From contig DAOUGC010000141.1 in assembly GCA_034429695.1 (NCBI GenBank), positions 1-22,436 of the forward strand: a stretch of DNA of 22,436 nt, read 5' to 3'. This document shows positions 7,380 through 14,114 of the stretch, in pieces. Within the stretch, counting starts at the first letter, position 1; each line of letters begins with the position of its first letter. The notes beneath the pieces are model-generated. The model made no database searches and was not told where the DNA came from. It worked only from the letters and a program-made list of their open reading frames with translations. This stretch comes from DAOUGC01 sp034429695 (lineage in GTDB: Bacteria > Chloroflexota > Anaerolineae > Anaerolineales > Anaerolineaceae). The position numbers were made by a program, and so were the translations under genes.

Positions 7380-8270
7380 TCAGGCAAAAACCGGCAGATC
7401 TTCAAATACTGACATGGGCACAGCCCCCATACCCACCAGGGTGGGACCGGCATGAACCATCAGCACCGCCGAGAGGCGAATATCCGGCAGCAGGTGGGAA
7501 GGGTTGCGCGCCTGCACCAGGGTGTTCAGCCGCTCGCGCAGCATGGCTAGCCCCTCAATGTTGCAGGAATGTCCGGCCTGTACCAGCAAACGCTGGCCGC
7601 CGTCAAAGGTCTTGTTGACATACCCCAGCATGGAGTCCAGTGCGCCTTTGAAGGTGCGCGCCAGCCCCAGTTGCCCCAGTTTGCCGTTGACCGGGTCGAT
7701 GCCAAGCACCGGTTTAATCTGCAGCGCGCTTGCCAGCATCCCGCGCAGGTGGCTGACGCGCCCACCACGGATCAGGTGGCGCAGTTCCTTCATGGTAAAA
7801 AAGACGCGGCTGCGCTGTCCAATGCGTGTGATCAGATCGACAATGCGCTGTTTTGACCATCCCATGCGCAGCGCCCAGCCGGCTGCCGCAACCTGCCAGC
7901 CCAGCACCAGTGAAACCGAACGTCCGTCCACCACGGTAACGTTGGCTTCGGGAACCATGTCGGCGGCTGCCACCGCGGCCTGATACGTTCCACTGAGTAC
8001 GCCGGAGACGTGGATCGACAGGATGTCGGGGTCAACCTTTGCCATGCGGCGGTAGGTTTCGGCAAAATCTCCCACCGAAGGCAGCGACGTGGTGGGGTAG
8101 CAGTTGGGTTTGGTAAGCAAATCCAGTAATTCTTCCTGGGTCATATCCACCCCGCTGCGGTAGCTGCGACCCTCGAACATGATCAATTGCGGGATGGTGC
8201 TGATTTTTAAGTCAGTCAGTTCATCCGCGCTGAGATGTGTATCCATTCCGGTGTCGGTTAAAATTTGCAT
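7380..8270 (-). CDS. DegV family fatty-acid-binding protein
   Basis: 296 aa. It begins MQILTDTGMDT, the TD(S/T) motif of DegV proteins. PTTSLPSVGDF (TSxPS motif) and IHVSGVLSGTYQAA match the other conserved lipid-binding segments. VVDGRSVS and GGRVSHLRGML are also family features. Known members (FakB) bind a fatty acid and present it to the FakA kinase; no fakA is in this window. I choose the ATG at 8270, since GGGGAGG lies 3 nt before it; an in-frame ATG at 8294 has no ribosome binding site. The gene ends at the terminator shared with the GlsB-type gene. Confidence 0.92.
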   Translation of the reverse strand: MQILTDTGMDTHLSADELTDLKISTIPQLIMFEGRSYRSGVDMTQEELLDLLTKPNCYPTTSLPSVGDFAETYRRMAKVDPDILSIHVSGVLSGTYQAAVAAADMVPEANVTVVDGRSVSLVLGWQVAAAGWALRMGWSKQRIVDLITRIGQRSRVFFTMKELRHLIRGGRVSHLRGMLASALQIKPVLGIDPVNGKLGQLGLARTFKGALDSMLGYVNKTFDGGQRLLVQAGHSCNIEGLAMLRERLNTLVQARNPSHLLPDIRLSAVLMVHAGPTLVGMGAVPMSVFEDLPVFA

Positions 8271-8312
8271 ATTCCTCCCCATGTTTACCGGCAAATCAGA
8301 GACACCCTGTAT

Positions 8313-8331
8313 AACCCCGCATGTGCGGGTT
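8313..8331. repeat. short GC-rich inverted repeat upstream of degV
   Basis: AACCCCGCATGTGCGGGTT folds into a stem of about 8 bp with one bulge. It lies between arfB and degV. On the minus strand it is followed by TTATAC-like sequence that could be a -10 box, so it may be an operator or weak terminator rather than both. No T-run follows. Confidence 0.35.
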
Positions 8332-8375
8332 GGTTTCCCCCTTGATTTTTGGCTGCATAATTTTCTGTTGCGTGC

Positions 8376-8807
8376 CTACTCCCCTTCGCTCCAGCGCCCG
8401 CTTGTTGAACGCTCGCGTTTGATTGCCCCCCTGCGTTTCTTCTCCTGAATGCGCTCCGCCTGGGACGCCGCCGATGGCCGCGTCCGTTTGCGCGCTTTGG
8501 GCTTTTCTGTGGCCTGCTGGATGAGCGCGATCAGGCGGTTAATGGCATCCTCACGGTTCTGCTCCTGGGTGCGGTAGCGTTTTGCCTCGATGATCAACAT
8601 GCCTTCCTCGGTGATGCGGTTGCGCGCCAGGTGCAGCAGGCGCTCTTTGACCTCCGGGGGGAGCGAAGGCGACGTGGCGATGTCAAAGCGCAATTGCACC
8701 GCGCTGGAGACCTTGTTGACGTTCTGCCCGCCCGGACCGGATGAACGTACAAATTCGAGCGTGAACTCGCTTTCGTCAATCGAGAGGGAAGGGGTGATGG
8801 CGATCAT
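8376..8807 (-). CDS. arfB: alternative ribosome-rescue factor ArfB (peptidyl-tRNA hydrolase)
   Basis: 143 aa. The GGQ motif lies in RSSGPGGQNVNKVSSAVQLRFD, the class-I release-factor signature that hydrolyses peptidyl-tRNA in the ribosome. The basic tail rich in Lys and Arg (KPKARKRTRPS ... QEKKRRGAIKRE) is the part that enters the empty mRNA channel in known ArfB. The size matches the family (about 140 aa). The start is set at the second Met (MIAITPSLSID) because ArfB proteins begin this way and because a promoter ends only 9 nt upstream. An in-frame ATG at 8828 would lie upstream of the predicted transcription start. Confidence 0.92.
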   Translation of the reverse strand: MIAITPSLSIDESEFTLEFVRSSGPGGQNVNKVSSAVQLRFDIATSPSLPPEVKERLLHLARNRITEEGMLIIEAKRYRTQEQNREDAINRLIALIQQATEKPKARKRTRPSAASQAERIQEKKRRGAIKRERSTSGRWSEGE

Positions 8808-8816
8808 GACAAATTG

Positions 8817-8845
8817 ATTGTAATGCAAGCGGAGGACGGGATCAA
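8817..8845 (-). promoter_or_regulatory. promoter of arfB, near-leaderless
   Basis: On the minus strand TTGATC (8840-8845), a 17-bp spacer and TACAAT (8817-8822) form a good sigma-70-type promoter. The arfB ATG is at 8807, so the transcript start should fall about 0-4 nt before it. No ribosome binding site is present. It sits just after the terminator of the upstream aminotransferase gene. Confidence 0.6.
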
Positions 8846-8854
8846 TTGGAATGA

Positions 8855-8884
8855 AAAACGGCGGGTTTGATTTTGAACCCGCCG
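8855..8884 (-). terminator. intrinsic terminator of the aminotransferase gene
   Basis: A 9-bp stem (CGGCGGGTT/AACCCGCCG, 8859-8867/8876-8884) with an 8-nt loop is followed on the minus strand by TTTTT (8858-8854). It lies 36 bp past the stop of the gene at 8920. The stem resembles the GGTGGGTTC hairpins at the right end of the window. Confidence 0.85.
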
Positions 8885-8919
8885 CACCAAAACTGTCCAG
8901 TTCACTTGTATTGGATTAA

Positions 8920-10182
8920 CTAAGCCGCTGAGATGATCTCGCGCAGCGCCTGTCCAAACAGATTGACCTCGTCAATTGTATTGTAATGCACCGGCCCAAC
9001 CCGGATCAAACCGCCCCTGCCTTCCAGCCCCAACCGTTCGGTCACTGCCAGGGCGTAGAAATTGCCGTTCCATACCTGAATGCGGCGTTCACCCAGTGCG
9101 CGCGCCGCGGCTTCCTGGGTCATGCCGGAAAGCGTGAATGAGAAGGTGGCAACCCGCTGGTCCAGCCTGCGCTCATCGGTGATGCCGTAAACGGTCGCGC
9201 CGGGGGTTTCCTGCAACTGTGCCAGCAGCGCGCGGTTGACTTCCATTTCGTAGCTGCGCAGCGCAGCCATTGCCTGTTTAAACGCCAGCCGCCGCCCACT
9301 GTACTCTTCCTGGTACAGTTCGGCGTGCTCGCTTCCAAAGGTGTTTCCAAGCCATTCCAGATATTCCAATGCGCCCAGCAGACCGGCCATACCCTCAAAA
9401 TTGCCCGTGCCGGTCTCGAACTTGCCCGGTGCTTGTGCAGGCGCAGGGCGCACCCGGTAGGCTTTCAGGCTCTCCAGCAGATCCAGCCGCCCGTACAACA
9501 TGCCGGCATGGGGTCCGAAGAACTTGTACGAGGAGCAAACCAGGAAATCCGTGCCCAGCTTCTGCACATCAATCGGACCGTGTGGCGCGTATTGCACCGC
9601 ATCAATGTACACCAGCGCACCGGCTGCGTGCGCCATTTCCACCACACGCCCAACCGGGTTGATCGTGCCCAGCGCATTTGAGGCGTACCCCACCGCCACG
9701 ATCTTCGGGTTTTCCGACATGGCGGCAGCCATGTCATCCATGTCCAGGGTGCCGTCCTCGGGGTGAAAATCCACCCAGCGCACGCGGCAGCCCGTATCCT
9801 GCGCCAGCAACAACCAGGGTGAAATGTTGGCGTCGTGATCCAGGCGGGTTACCACGATGGTGTCTGACGGTTTGAGCAGGTGCGCCAGTGAGCGGGTGAT
9901 GTTGAAGGTGAGGGTGGTCATGTTGTTGCCAAACACGATTTCATCCGGGCTGGCGGCGTTGAGGAAATCTGCACCGGCAGCGCGGGCGGCATCCACCAGT
10001 GCATCCGAGGCGCGGCTGGTCTCGAAGTTACCGCCGTGGTTGGCATTGGTACGGATCAGGTAATCGTTGATGCGTTCCAGGCTGCGGGCTGCGATCTGTG
10101 TGCCGCCTGGGTTGTCGAGGTACACCACCCCGCTCTGCAGGGCTGGAAACTGCGCGCGTATCCGGGTCAAATCGAGGGTCAT
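8920..10182 (-). CDS. class V aminotransferase, cysteine desulfurase-like (VC1184 type)
   Basis: 420 aa PLP enzyme. The substrate-phosphate loop region YLDNPGGTQI (21-30), the His-Asp stretch LDHDANISPW (114-123), Asp194 in VYIDAVQYAPH and the PLP Schiff-base lysine K220 in CSSYKFFGPHAGMLY are all present. The C-terminal loop where NifS/IscS/SufS carry the catalytic Cys reads QVWNGNFYALAV and contains no Cys, typical of the VC1184-type branch (TIGR01976), so desulfurase activity is doubtful. AGGAG six nt before the ATG is a good ribosome binding site. A hairpin precedes the gene and a terminator follows it. No SufB/IscU partner lies nearby. Confidence 0.87.
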   Translation of the reverse strand: MTLDLTRIRAQFPALQSGVVYLDNPGGTQIAARSLERINDYLIRTNANHGGNFETSRASDALVDAARAAGADFLNAASPDEIVFGNNMTTLTFNITRSLAHLLKPSDTIVVTRLDHDANISPWLLLAQDTGCRVRWVDFHPEDGTLDMDDMAAAMSENPKIVAVGYASNALGTINPVGRVVEMAHAAGALVYIDAVQYAPHGPIDVQKLGTDFLVCSSYKFFGPHAGMLYGRLDLLESLKAYRVRPAPAQAPGKFETGTGNFEGMAGLLGALEYLEWLGNTFGSEHAELYQEEYSGRRLAFKQAMAALRSYEMEVNRALLAQLQETPGATVYGITDERRLDQRVATFSFTLSGMTQEAAARALGERRIQVWNGNFYALAVTERLGLEGRGGLIRVGPVHYNTIDEVNLFGQALREIISAA

Positions 10183-10201
10183 GGGGTCTCCTGGTATGGA
10201 A

Positions 10202-10241
10202 ATCGGGATTGAAGACCGGTTTTTCCGGCTTCAATCCCGAT
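10202..10241. terminator. long hairpin between hypothetical gene and aminotransferase gene
   Basis: A perfect 13-bp outer stem (10202-10214/10229-10241) continues after one bulged base into a 4-bp inner stem (10216-10219/10225-10228). On the minus strand only TTT follows, so it may be a weak terminator, an attenuator or an RNA-processing hairpin. It ends 19 bp before the aminotransferase ATG, leaving no room for a separate promoter downstream of it. Confidence 0.6.
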
Positions 10242-10274
10242 CGGTGATGAAGGGTTAACGTTCGGTGGGGACGG

Positions 10275-10628
10275 CTAAAATTCCAGATCGTCGTCATCAT
10301 CGAAGTCAATTTCGACTTCGGATTCTTCCAGCGGTTTGCGGATCCAGAGCATTAATACCTGCCCGTCGTTGGTGTCCAGGGTGCGGGCGGCCATGATGGG
10401 TACTTTTTCTTCCAGCCCCATATCATTGCGATAGTGCAGGAACATGGTGTCATTGCGATTCCAAGCCCGGTGGCAGCGTTCCACCAGGGCGGGGCCGTTA
10501 AAAGTTCGCAAACGGGTGATCGCCAGGTCATACAGGTAAGGTCCTTCGTTGAGGCCCAGCGCCCAGCCGTCATCAATCTCTTCAAAATTCGGAGGGGGTC
10601 CCTCGATTATGGTGATCTTGTTATCCAT
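10275..10628 (-). CDS. acidic hypothetical protein
   Basis: 117 aa. The ATG at 10628 (MDNKITIIEGPPP) is selected because GGAGG lies 4 nt before it; a longer frame from 10655 would put that site inside the gene. No signal peptide or membrane helix is visible. The middle (LYDLAITRLRTFNGPALVERCHRAW) could be helical, and a beta-rich part follows. The end is very acidic (EIDFDDDDDLEF), which could bind metal or a basic partner. I do not recognise a family. It stands alone with its own extended -10 promoter. Confidence 0.75.
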   Translation of the reverse strand: MDNKITIIEGPPPNFEEIDDGWALGLNEGPYLYDLAITRLRTFNGPALVERCHRAWNRNDTMFLHYRNDMGLEEKVPIMAARTLDTNDGQVLMLWIRKPLEESEVEIDFDDDDDLEF

Positions 10629-10645
10629 ACTGCCTCCACATGTGC

Positions 10646-10654
10646 ATGATACCA
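10646..10654 (-). promoter_or_regulatory. extended -10 promoter of the acidic hypothetical gene
   Basis: TGGTATCAT on the minus strand is an extended -10 element (TG-N-TATCAT). It lies 17 bp before the ATG at 10628, leaving a short leader that just includes the GGAGG site. No good -35 is seen, as expected for this promoter type. Confidence 0.45.
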
Positions 10655-10705
10655 CAAAATTTGGGGCGCTTTGAGCAGGCTTACCAAATCATCAGGCCCG
10701 GCCTG

Positions 10706-10734
10706 CAAAGGGCGTGCGCCGCACGCCCCTACGA
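10706..10734 (-). repeat. GTAG-footed REP-like hairpin
   Basis: GGGCGTGC (10710-10717), a 3-nt loop and GCACGCCC (10721-10728) are followed by CTAC. On the minus strand this reads GTAG directly followed by an 8-bp stem, the same architecture as in the left-end array. Confidence 0.65.
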
Positions 10735-10781
10735 AACACTTTTTTCCATGTTTCAACGCAATGCCCATATCAATAAAAATC

Positions 10782-10812
10782 GGCGGCTTGAAAAAGCGTC
10801 AAGCCGCCCTAC
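10782..10812 (-). repeat. GTAG-footed REP-like hairpin
   Basis: A perfect 10-bp stem (10782-10791/10799-10808) with a 7-nt loop is followed by CTAC. On the minus strand GTAG abuts the stem GGCGGCTTGA. The loop is of the GCTTTT type that recurs at the right end of the window. Confidence 0.7.
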
Positions 10813-10944
10813 ATTAATCTGCAGGATTAACCGGTGTGTGATTAGTTCACAGTGCTTTTTTCGTGGGTTTCGTCCATTCGTGCCGTTCGTGTTAAAAATC
10901 ACCGCAATTTGCAGGGTTGGTTGAGGGGAATGGCGACAAACCTT
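10813..10944. other. gene-free stretch with TTCGTG-type dispersed motif
   Basis: No coding signal is seen between the acidic hypothetical gene and the exporter operon (10656-11168) apart from hairpins and one 13-codon frame. Positions 10860-10900 contain spaced TTCGTG/CATTCGTG words that recur in inverted orientation at 21985-22011. Confidence 0.4.
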
Positions 10945-10977
10945 GCGCCCCTGTGGAATGCGGATCCACAGGGGCGC
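10945..10977. repeat. perfect 13-bp inverted repeat
   Basis: GCGCCCCTGTGGA (10945-10957) pairs perfectly with 10965-10977 around a 7-nt loop. There is no T-run on either side, so it is not a standard terminator. Nearest genes are about 200 bp to the right and 320 bp to the left. Confidence 0.7.
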
Positions 10978-11033
10978 GACAGGAGAAGATTTGTTTATAC
11001 GATGGGCGCAGTATTTCGCGCCGGTGTTCCGCT

Positions 11034-11075
11034 TTAGCGCACGATCACTTTGAACAGCAACAGTCCGATTAGCAT
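11034..11075 (-). CDS. candidate 13-aa hydrophobic peptide
   Basis: The frame reads MLIGLLLFKVIVR and stops. A strong GGAGG sits 5 nt before the ATG. It lies just past the exporter operon on the same strand. The length is too short for statistical support; the main evidence is the quality of the ribosome binding site and the uniformly hydrophobic content. It may equally be chance. Confidence 0.25.
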   Translation of the reverse strand: MLIGLLLFKVIVR

Positions 11076-11118
11076 TTCATCCTCCACAACTGAGCGTTGT
11101 CCAATTTATTTTGATAAA

Positions 11119-11157
11119 GGCAGGGTGGAAACAGCAAGTTCCTGCCCTCCCTGCCTC
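11119..11157 (-). terminator. candidate terminator of the exporter operon
   Basis: On the minus strand GGCAGGG (11151-11157 side) pairs with CCCTGCC, with a further GGAA/TTCC inside, and is followed by TTTATC. It lies 12 bp past the stop of the last permease gene. Confidence 0.55.
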
Positions 11158-11168
11158 AATGAATGCGG

Positions 11169-12023
11169 TTAATGTGCCCCCAGGCTGCCGGTGCGGCGCA
11201 CGTGGCGTTCCAGTTTCTTGAAAGCCCACAGGCCGAACCCGATCATCAGCACCATGAAGCCGGCCATCATCCACATTTCGACATGGAGCGGCAGGATGGT
11301 TTTTGTGCGCAGCAGCCAGCCGCGCAGCGCGTCAAAGCCGTAGGTCAGCGGCAGCGCCAGTGAGATGGGCAGCAGGAAACGCGGCAGTGAATTGACCGGG
11401 AAGTTGGCGCCAGAGAAGATCTGCACCAGGAAGCTGCTGATGTCCACCATGGTGTTGGCGTCACGCATGATCAGCACCAGCGCGGCAAAGGCAAACCCAA
11501 AACCGTACAGACCGATCAACATGGGCAGCACCGCCAGCAGGGCATTCCAAACATCGCCGTTGGCTGAGAAGCCAAACAACAGCGCCGCCAATAACAGCAT
11601 GAACAATGACAGCACCAGGGTGATGCCCAGATTGGTGAGCGTATGCCCCACCAGCAACAGCGGGCGTGAGATGGGCGCCAGCCAGTTGGCTTCCAGTGTG
11701 CCGCCGTCCATGTCCTGTTTGAGTGCATAACCCATGCTCCAGAAAACAGCGTTAATGAAGTTGGTCAGCACCGTACCCAGCAGGATGAAGGACATGTAGT
11801 CGCTGGTTCCGGCATAACCGGCAAAACCAACCGCCTCGCCGTCCACAGAAAAGGCTTTGCCCAGGAAGTAGATCGGCGTCAACCAGATCAACGGGTGCAG
11901 GATGGTAAGGAACGCATTGGAAGGGTAACGCCAGTAATGTTTCCAGTCTTTGCGCGCCACAGCCAGCACCATGTTGACCTGCGAAGCCAGGGTGGGTGTA
12001 TTGAGGGTGAAGTTTGGGTTCAT
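11169..12023 (-). CDS. ABC-2 type transporter permease (second permease)
   Basis: 284 aa. A cytoplasmic N-terminus with an amphipathic RKDWKHYWRYPSNAF segment leads into six predicted membrane helices, the pattern of the DrrB/NodJ-type ABC-2 family. Conserved features include GGTLEANWLAPISRPLLLVG after the second helix and the IFSGANFPVNSLPRFLLPISLALPLTYGFDALRGWLL block near the end. GGGAGAAT precedes the ATG. It is 13 bp downstream of a related permease gene, so the exporter is probably a heterodimer of two permeases with an ATPase dimer. The cargo (drug, lipid or polysaccharide) cannot be told. Confidence 0.88.
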   Translation of the reverse strand: MNPNFTLNTPTLASQVNMVLAVARKDWKHYWRYPSNAFLTILHPLIWLTPIYFLGKAFSVDGEAVGFAGYAGTSDYMSFILLGTVLTNFINAVFWSMGYALKQDMDGGTLEANWLAPISRPLLLVGHTLTNLGITLVLSLFMLLLAALLFGFSANGDVWNALLAVLPMLIGLYGFGFAFAALVLIMRDANTMVDISSFLVQIFSGANFPVNSLPRFLLPISLALPLTYGFDALRGWLLRTKTILPLHVEMWMMAGFMVLMIGFGLWAFKKLERHVRRTGSLGAH

Positions 12024-12036
12024 CTTATTCTCCCAA

Positions 12037-12918
12037 TTAATAAATGCCGAGCGTGCCCTTGCGGCGGGCGCGGGCGTCCATCCACAGGAAACTCAGGTAA
12101 CCAACCACCATCCAGAACACGCCGAACAATAGCAGCGGCAGGATGTCGCTGCGCCATACATCGGCGACGGTGGCGTTTTGCAGCAGCGCAGCGCGCAAAC
12201 CGCGGATGACGTAAGTGGGCGGCAGCCAGCCAGCCACACCCTGCATCCACACCGGCAGTACGCTGATCGGGTAGGTGATGCCGGAGAAGATCATCACCAG
12301 CCCGCGCACGATGAACACAAACGTGTTGGCTTCCTTGGCGTACAGCACCAGGCTGGCGAATGCCATACCCAGGCCGTAGATGGGCAGCATTGCCACGGCG
12401 ATCATCACCAGCACGGTGAGCAGGTTGCCCTGGAACTGCATACCCAGCAGCAGGGTGAACTCCAGATAGCTGATCAACAGGAACATCATCATCGTCACCG
12501 CGCTGACCATGCTGTTGCCGATCAGGAAGGCGTAGCGCCACACAGGGGTGATCCAGTTGGATTCCATTGTGCCGCGCCACTGTTCCTGGCGGATGGTGAA
12601 GCCCACATTCCACAACACCATGTTCTGCCACATCCAGATGGCCGTGCCAACGCCAATGTAACCGATGTAGTCCTGCACGCCGGTGGTGCTCTGAAACACC
12701 GCCAGGCCGGAACCGTCAGGTCCTGAGAGCGCACGGGCGCTCAGCAGGTAAGCCAGCGGGAAGATGATCGGCCACATGACAAAGGCAATGAACTGGCTGG
12801 GGTAACGCCAGGTGATCTTCCATTCCTTCACCGCCACAGCCCAGGTGGCGTACAGCTTTTTCCATAAATCGTTTTGTATGACCGGAACCGGTCCAGGGGT
12901 CATGCTGTGTACACTCAT
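12037..12918 (-). CDS. ABC-2 type transporter permease (first permease)
   Basis: 293 aa. It starts MSVHSMTPGP, with AGGAGGAA directly upstream. The N-terminal AVKEWKITWRYPSQFIAF segment, the RGTMESNWITPVWRYAFLIG loop and the MIFSGITYPISVLPVWMQGVAGWLPPTYVIRGLRAALL block mirror those of the neighbouring permease, showing that the two are paralogues. Six membrane helices are predicted. It begins 12 bp after the ATPase stop and is very likely co-translated with it. Family ABC-2 (DrrB-like); substrate unknown. Confidence 0.88.
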   Translation of the reverse strand: MSVHSMTPGPVPVIQNDLWKKLYATWAVAVKEWKITWRYPSQFIAFVMWPIIFPLAYLLSARALSGPDGSGLAVFQSTTGVQDYIGYIGVGTAIWMWQNMVLWNVGFTIRQEQWRGTMESNWITPVWRYAFLIGNSMVSAVTMMMFLLISYLEFTLLLGMQFQGNLLTVLVMIAVAMLPIYGLGMAFASLVLYAKEANTFVFIVRGLVMIFSGITYPISVLPVWMQGVAGWLPPTYVIRGLRAALLQNATVADVWRSDILPLLLFGVFWMVVGYLSFLWMDARARRKGTLGIY

Positions 12919-12930
12919 GGCTTCCTCCTG

Positions 12931-13968
12931 TCAGTCGCGCAGCTTCTTGCCGGTCAGGTGGATGAAGACATCTTCCAGGCTGGGTTTGACCACGTTCATG
13001 TTGACCAGGCGTGTGCCGTTCTGGCTGATGTTGTGAATGATGCCGGGCAGCACAGCGCGGCTGTTGGCGGCCTGCAGGCTGATTTCCATCATGCCTTCGC
13101 TTTCCATGGGCTGTTCCGTCAGGCTTTCCACTTCGGGCAGGTTGCGCAGCGCGTCTGCCATTTCGGTGTGCCAGCCGGTGACTTCCAGGCGGATGACATC
13201 CTTCTGTCCGATGCGGCTCTTAAGCCCGGCCGGGGTATCCAGCGCGATGATGCCGCCCTGATCGATGATGGCGATGCGGTCGGATAACTGGTCGGCTTCT
13301 TCCATGTAGTGCGTGGTGAGCAGGATGGTATGCCCTTCGGCTTTGAGTTCCGCCACCATCTCACGCACCATGCGCGCCGCCTGGGGGTCCAGTCCCAGGG
13401 TGGGTTCATCCAGCAGGATCACCGGTGGGCGCATGAGCAATGCGCGGCTGAGCACGATGCGCTGCTTCATGCCGGTGGAATATTTTTCCACCAGTTCGTT
13501 GGCGCGTGCGGTCAGTTCCATGCGCGCCAGCAGGTCATCAATGCGCTTGCGCGCCACCGCCGGTGGGATGTGATACAGTGCGGCAAAATATTCCAAATTT
13601 TCCCGTCCGGTCAGCTTCCAGTAGATGCTGCGTTCGCCGGCCAGTACGGTGCCCAGGCTCTGGCGAACCAGCTCGGGCTGGCGTACGATGTCAAAGCCGT
13701 TGACGCTGCCCCTGCCGCTGGTGGGTTCCAGCAGCGTGCACAACATGCGGATGGTGGTGGATTTGCCGGCACCGTTGGGACCCAGCAAGCCAAAAATCTC
13801 GCCGGTCGCAATCTGCAAATCCACCCCATTAACCGCGGTGAAAAACGCCGTGGGGGGCCGTTTCTGGAACAGCTTCCGTTTTGGCGCCTTTTCTCCATTT
13901 TCGCCCCCGCCATTTTTGCGGGGGAATTTCTTGGTCAATTTCTCGGTGATGATGGCCCATTCATTCAT
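12931..13968 (-). CDS. ABC transporter ATP-binding protein (DrrA/NatA-like)
   Basis: 345 aa. Walker A GPNGAGKST is at 63-71, the ABC signature YSTGMKQ at 163-169, Walker B VILLDEPT at 183-190, and the switch His lies in LLTTHYMEEADQLSDR. The C-terminal extension (after about 235, ending PSLEDVFIHLTGKKLRD) is typical of ABC-2 drug/lipid exporters. An unusual Lys/Gly-rich insertion (about residues 17-40, PRKNGGGENGEKAPKRKLFQ) separates the first strand from the rest of the domain. AGGAGAG lies 8 nt before the ATG. It is the first large gene of the exporter operon, which has a near-consensus promoter. Confidence 0.93.
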   Translation of the reverse strand: MNEWAIITEKLTKKFPRKNGGGENGEKAPKRKLFQKRPPTAFFTAVNGVDLQIATGEIFGLLGPNGAGKSTTIRMLCTLLEPTSGRGSVNGFDIVRQPELVRQSLGTVLAGERSIYWKLTGRENLEYFAALYHIPPAVARKRIDDLLARMELTARANELVEKYSTGMKQRIVLSRALLMRPPVILLDEPTLGLDPQAARMVREMVAELKAEGHTILLTTHYMEEADQLSDRIAIIDQGGIIALDTPAGLKSRIGQKDVIRLEVTGWHTEMADALRNLPEVESLTEQPMESEGMMEISLQAANSRAVLPGIIHNISQNGTRLVNMNVVKPSLEDVFIHLTGKKLRD

Positions 13969-13982
13969 GTCAATCTCTCCTG

Positions 13983-14084
13983 TCAGTTGTGCGAAACTTT
14001 ATCACTCCCAAACAACATCCCGCGCAAAGCGTCGCTGGAGGCGCTCAGGCGGGATTTGTCAATATCGAGTTTCAGTTTATGCAT
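13983..14084 (-). CDS. candidate 33-aa leader ORF of the exporter operon
   Basis: The frame starts ATGCAT at 14084 and gives a 33-residue polar peptide (begins MHKLKLDIDKSRLSASSDAL, ends SDKVSHN). It ends in TGA 14 bp before the ATPase start, overlapping the operon leader. Its composition looks protein-like. However, the ATG lies only 2 nt after the -10 box, so it may sit at or before the transcript start, and no ribosome binding site is possible for it. It could be a leaderless small protein, the remnant of a longer gene, or an untranslated leader. The same DNA can fold into a hairpin with CCCGC/GCGGG arms. Confidence 0.3.
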   Translation of the reverse strand: MHKLKLDIDKSRLSASSDALRGMLFGSDKVSHN

Positions 14085-14086
14085 AT

Positions 14087-14114
14087 ATCATAGCCATTTA
14101 TTTAAAAATGTCAA
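14087..14114 (-). promoter_or_regulatory. strong promoter of the ABC exporter operon
   Basis: On the minus strand a perfect TTGACA (14109-14114), a 16-bp AT-rich spacer and TATGAT (14087-14092) form a near-consensus sigma-70 promoter. It gives a leader of about 110 nt before the ATPase start. The surrounding 14080-14170 is unusually AT-rich for this window. Confidence 0.7.

Noticed and set aside
10640..11037. Plus-strand frames of 61-94 codons in the gene-poor middle region
   Set aside because: They run through several hairpins, lack ribosome binding sites and have no protein-like pattern.
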